5,970 nt of DNA, taken from the NCBI GenBank assembly GCA_023416415.1, contig JAEZHR010000022.1, forward strand, positions 1 through 5,970, in the 5' to 3' direction. The stretch comes from Pseudomonadota bacterium (GTDB lineage: Bacteria > Pseudomonadota > Gammaproteobacteria > Burkholderiales > Burkholderiaceae_D). Both the position numbers and the translations under genes were made by a program. This document shows positions 5,498-5,970 of this stretch, piece by piece; the stretch's first letter is position 1, and each line of letters begins with the position of its first letter. The notes beneath the pieces are model-generated. The model had not been told where the DNA came from and made no database searches. It saw only the letters and a list, made by a program, of their open reading frames with translations.

Positions 5498-5970
5498 ATG
5501 AACAGTACCGTTGCAGACAAGCCGGCGTCGATGACACCGGAGATGGAAGCACTCAAGACGCGACTGAAGGCGACGTGGATGTCAGGCGACTACAGTCACT
5601 TCGCCCAGTATCTGGAACCCGGCGCGCTCGCCTTCCTTGAACGGCTCGCCATTCCACCGGGCACGCGCATGCTGGATCTCGGCTGCGGCGCCGGGCAGAT
5701 CGCCATTCCCGCAGCACGCGCCCGCGTCAGGGTGACCGGCATCGACATTGCGACCAATCTGATCGAACGTGCGCGTGAGCGCGCCCGTGCGGAAGGCGTC
5801 GACGCCATCTTCGAAGAAGCGGATGCCGAAATGCTTCCGTATCCCGATGCCTCGTTCGATCTCGTCGTCAGCCTGATCGGCGCCATGTTCGCGCCGCGAC
5901 CGGAGTTCGTGGCCGGCGAAATGTTGCGCGTGTGCCGCTCGGGCGGGCGCATCGTGATGGCGAACTGGAC
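5498..5970 (+). CDS. Class I SAM-dependent methyltransferase, 5' part
   Basis: An open frame runs from ATG 5498 to the window end (157 codons plus two bases), with AGGAG 7 bases upstream. The first 45 residues are a helical lid (MEALKTRLKATWMSGDYSHFAQYL). The SAM-binding fold then follows in order: motif I MLDLGCGAGQ (58-67), the acidic residue after strand 2 (Asp83 in TGIDI) that would bind the ribose hydroxyls, and the EEADAEMLPYPDASFDLVVS segment (106-125) that contacts the adenine and forms strand 4. LRVCRSGGRIVMANW (143-157) is the post-motif III hairpin. This pattern is the Methyltransf_11/UbiE-like type that modifies small molecules, but the substrate-determining C-terminal part is outside the window. 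A missing downstream half prevents a finer assignment. Similar proteins in GC-rich bacteria are often annotated only as class I methyltransferases. Confidence 0.88.
   Translation, partial: MNSTVADKPASMTPEMEALKTRLKATWMSGDYSHFAQYLEPGALAFLERLAIPPGTRMLDLGCGAGQIAIPAARARVRVTGIDIATNLIERARERARAEGVDAIFEEADAEMLPYPDASFDLVVSLIGAMFAPRPEFVAGEMLRVCRSGGRIVMANW

Overview
The window looks like high-GC proteobacterial DNA (Pseudomonadota). I would guess Burkholderiales or a similar lineage carrying an Hrp1-type type III secretion system (T3SS), but the taxon is an inference and not secure. The evidence is GC-rich flanking genes with strong GGAG-type ribosome binding sites, a near-consensus HrpL-type 'hrp box', and a gene pair that reads as a T3SS effector with its CesT-like chaperone.

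Layout. At 1-161 (+) is the 3' end of a dihydrofolate-reductase-like (RibD C-terminal family) protein. A strong 11-bp inverted repeat follows, lying between convergent genes. At 369-587 (-) is a small 72-residue protein with a Gly-rich tail, possibly DUF2267-like. The interval 588-965 has no gene but holds a 23-bp tandem duplication of a GGGGACAGACTCC-type motif. From 3636 down to 966 (-) is the central unit: a 702-residue protein joining a D-glutamate-cyclase C-terminal-type domain (GLUCM_C/DUF4392) to a MurI-like glutamate racemase domain, followed 46 bases later by a 171-residue CesT-like chaperone. The interval 3637-4108 holds the hrp box, pointing into the effector gene. At 4109-4987 (+) is a complete alpha/beta hydrolase of the haloalkane dehalogenase/epoxide hydrolase type (Asp nucleophile). 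The interval 4988-5497 holds two short GNRA-loop hairpins and a weak hrp-box-like match but no convincing gene. At 5498 to the window end (+) is the 5' part of a class I SAM-dependent methyltransferase.

How the genes work together. The effector and chaperone form a two-gene operon that an HrpL-type ECF sigma factor would switch on together with the T3SS. The N-terminus lacks acidic residues through residue 46 and is Ser-rich, as expected of a T3SS signal. The effector would carry an L-/D-glutamate racemase plus a domain from the family of the mitochondrial D-glutamate cyclase, suggesting that it acts on glutamate inside a eukaryotic host cell. This putative secreted glutamate-metabolism enzyme is the most interesting item in the window. 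The flanking genes look like unrelated housekeeping or accessory metabolism, and the locally lower GC of the effector pair fits an inserted cassette.
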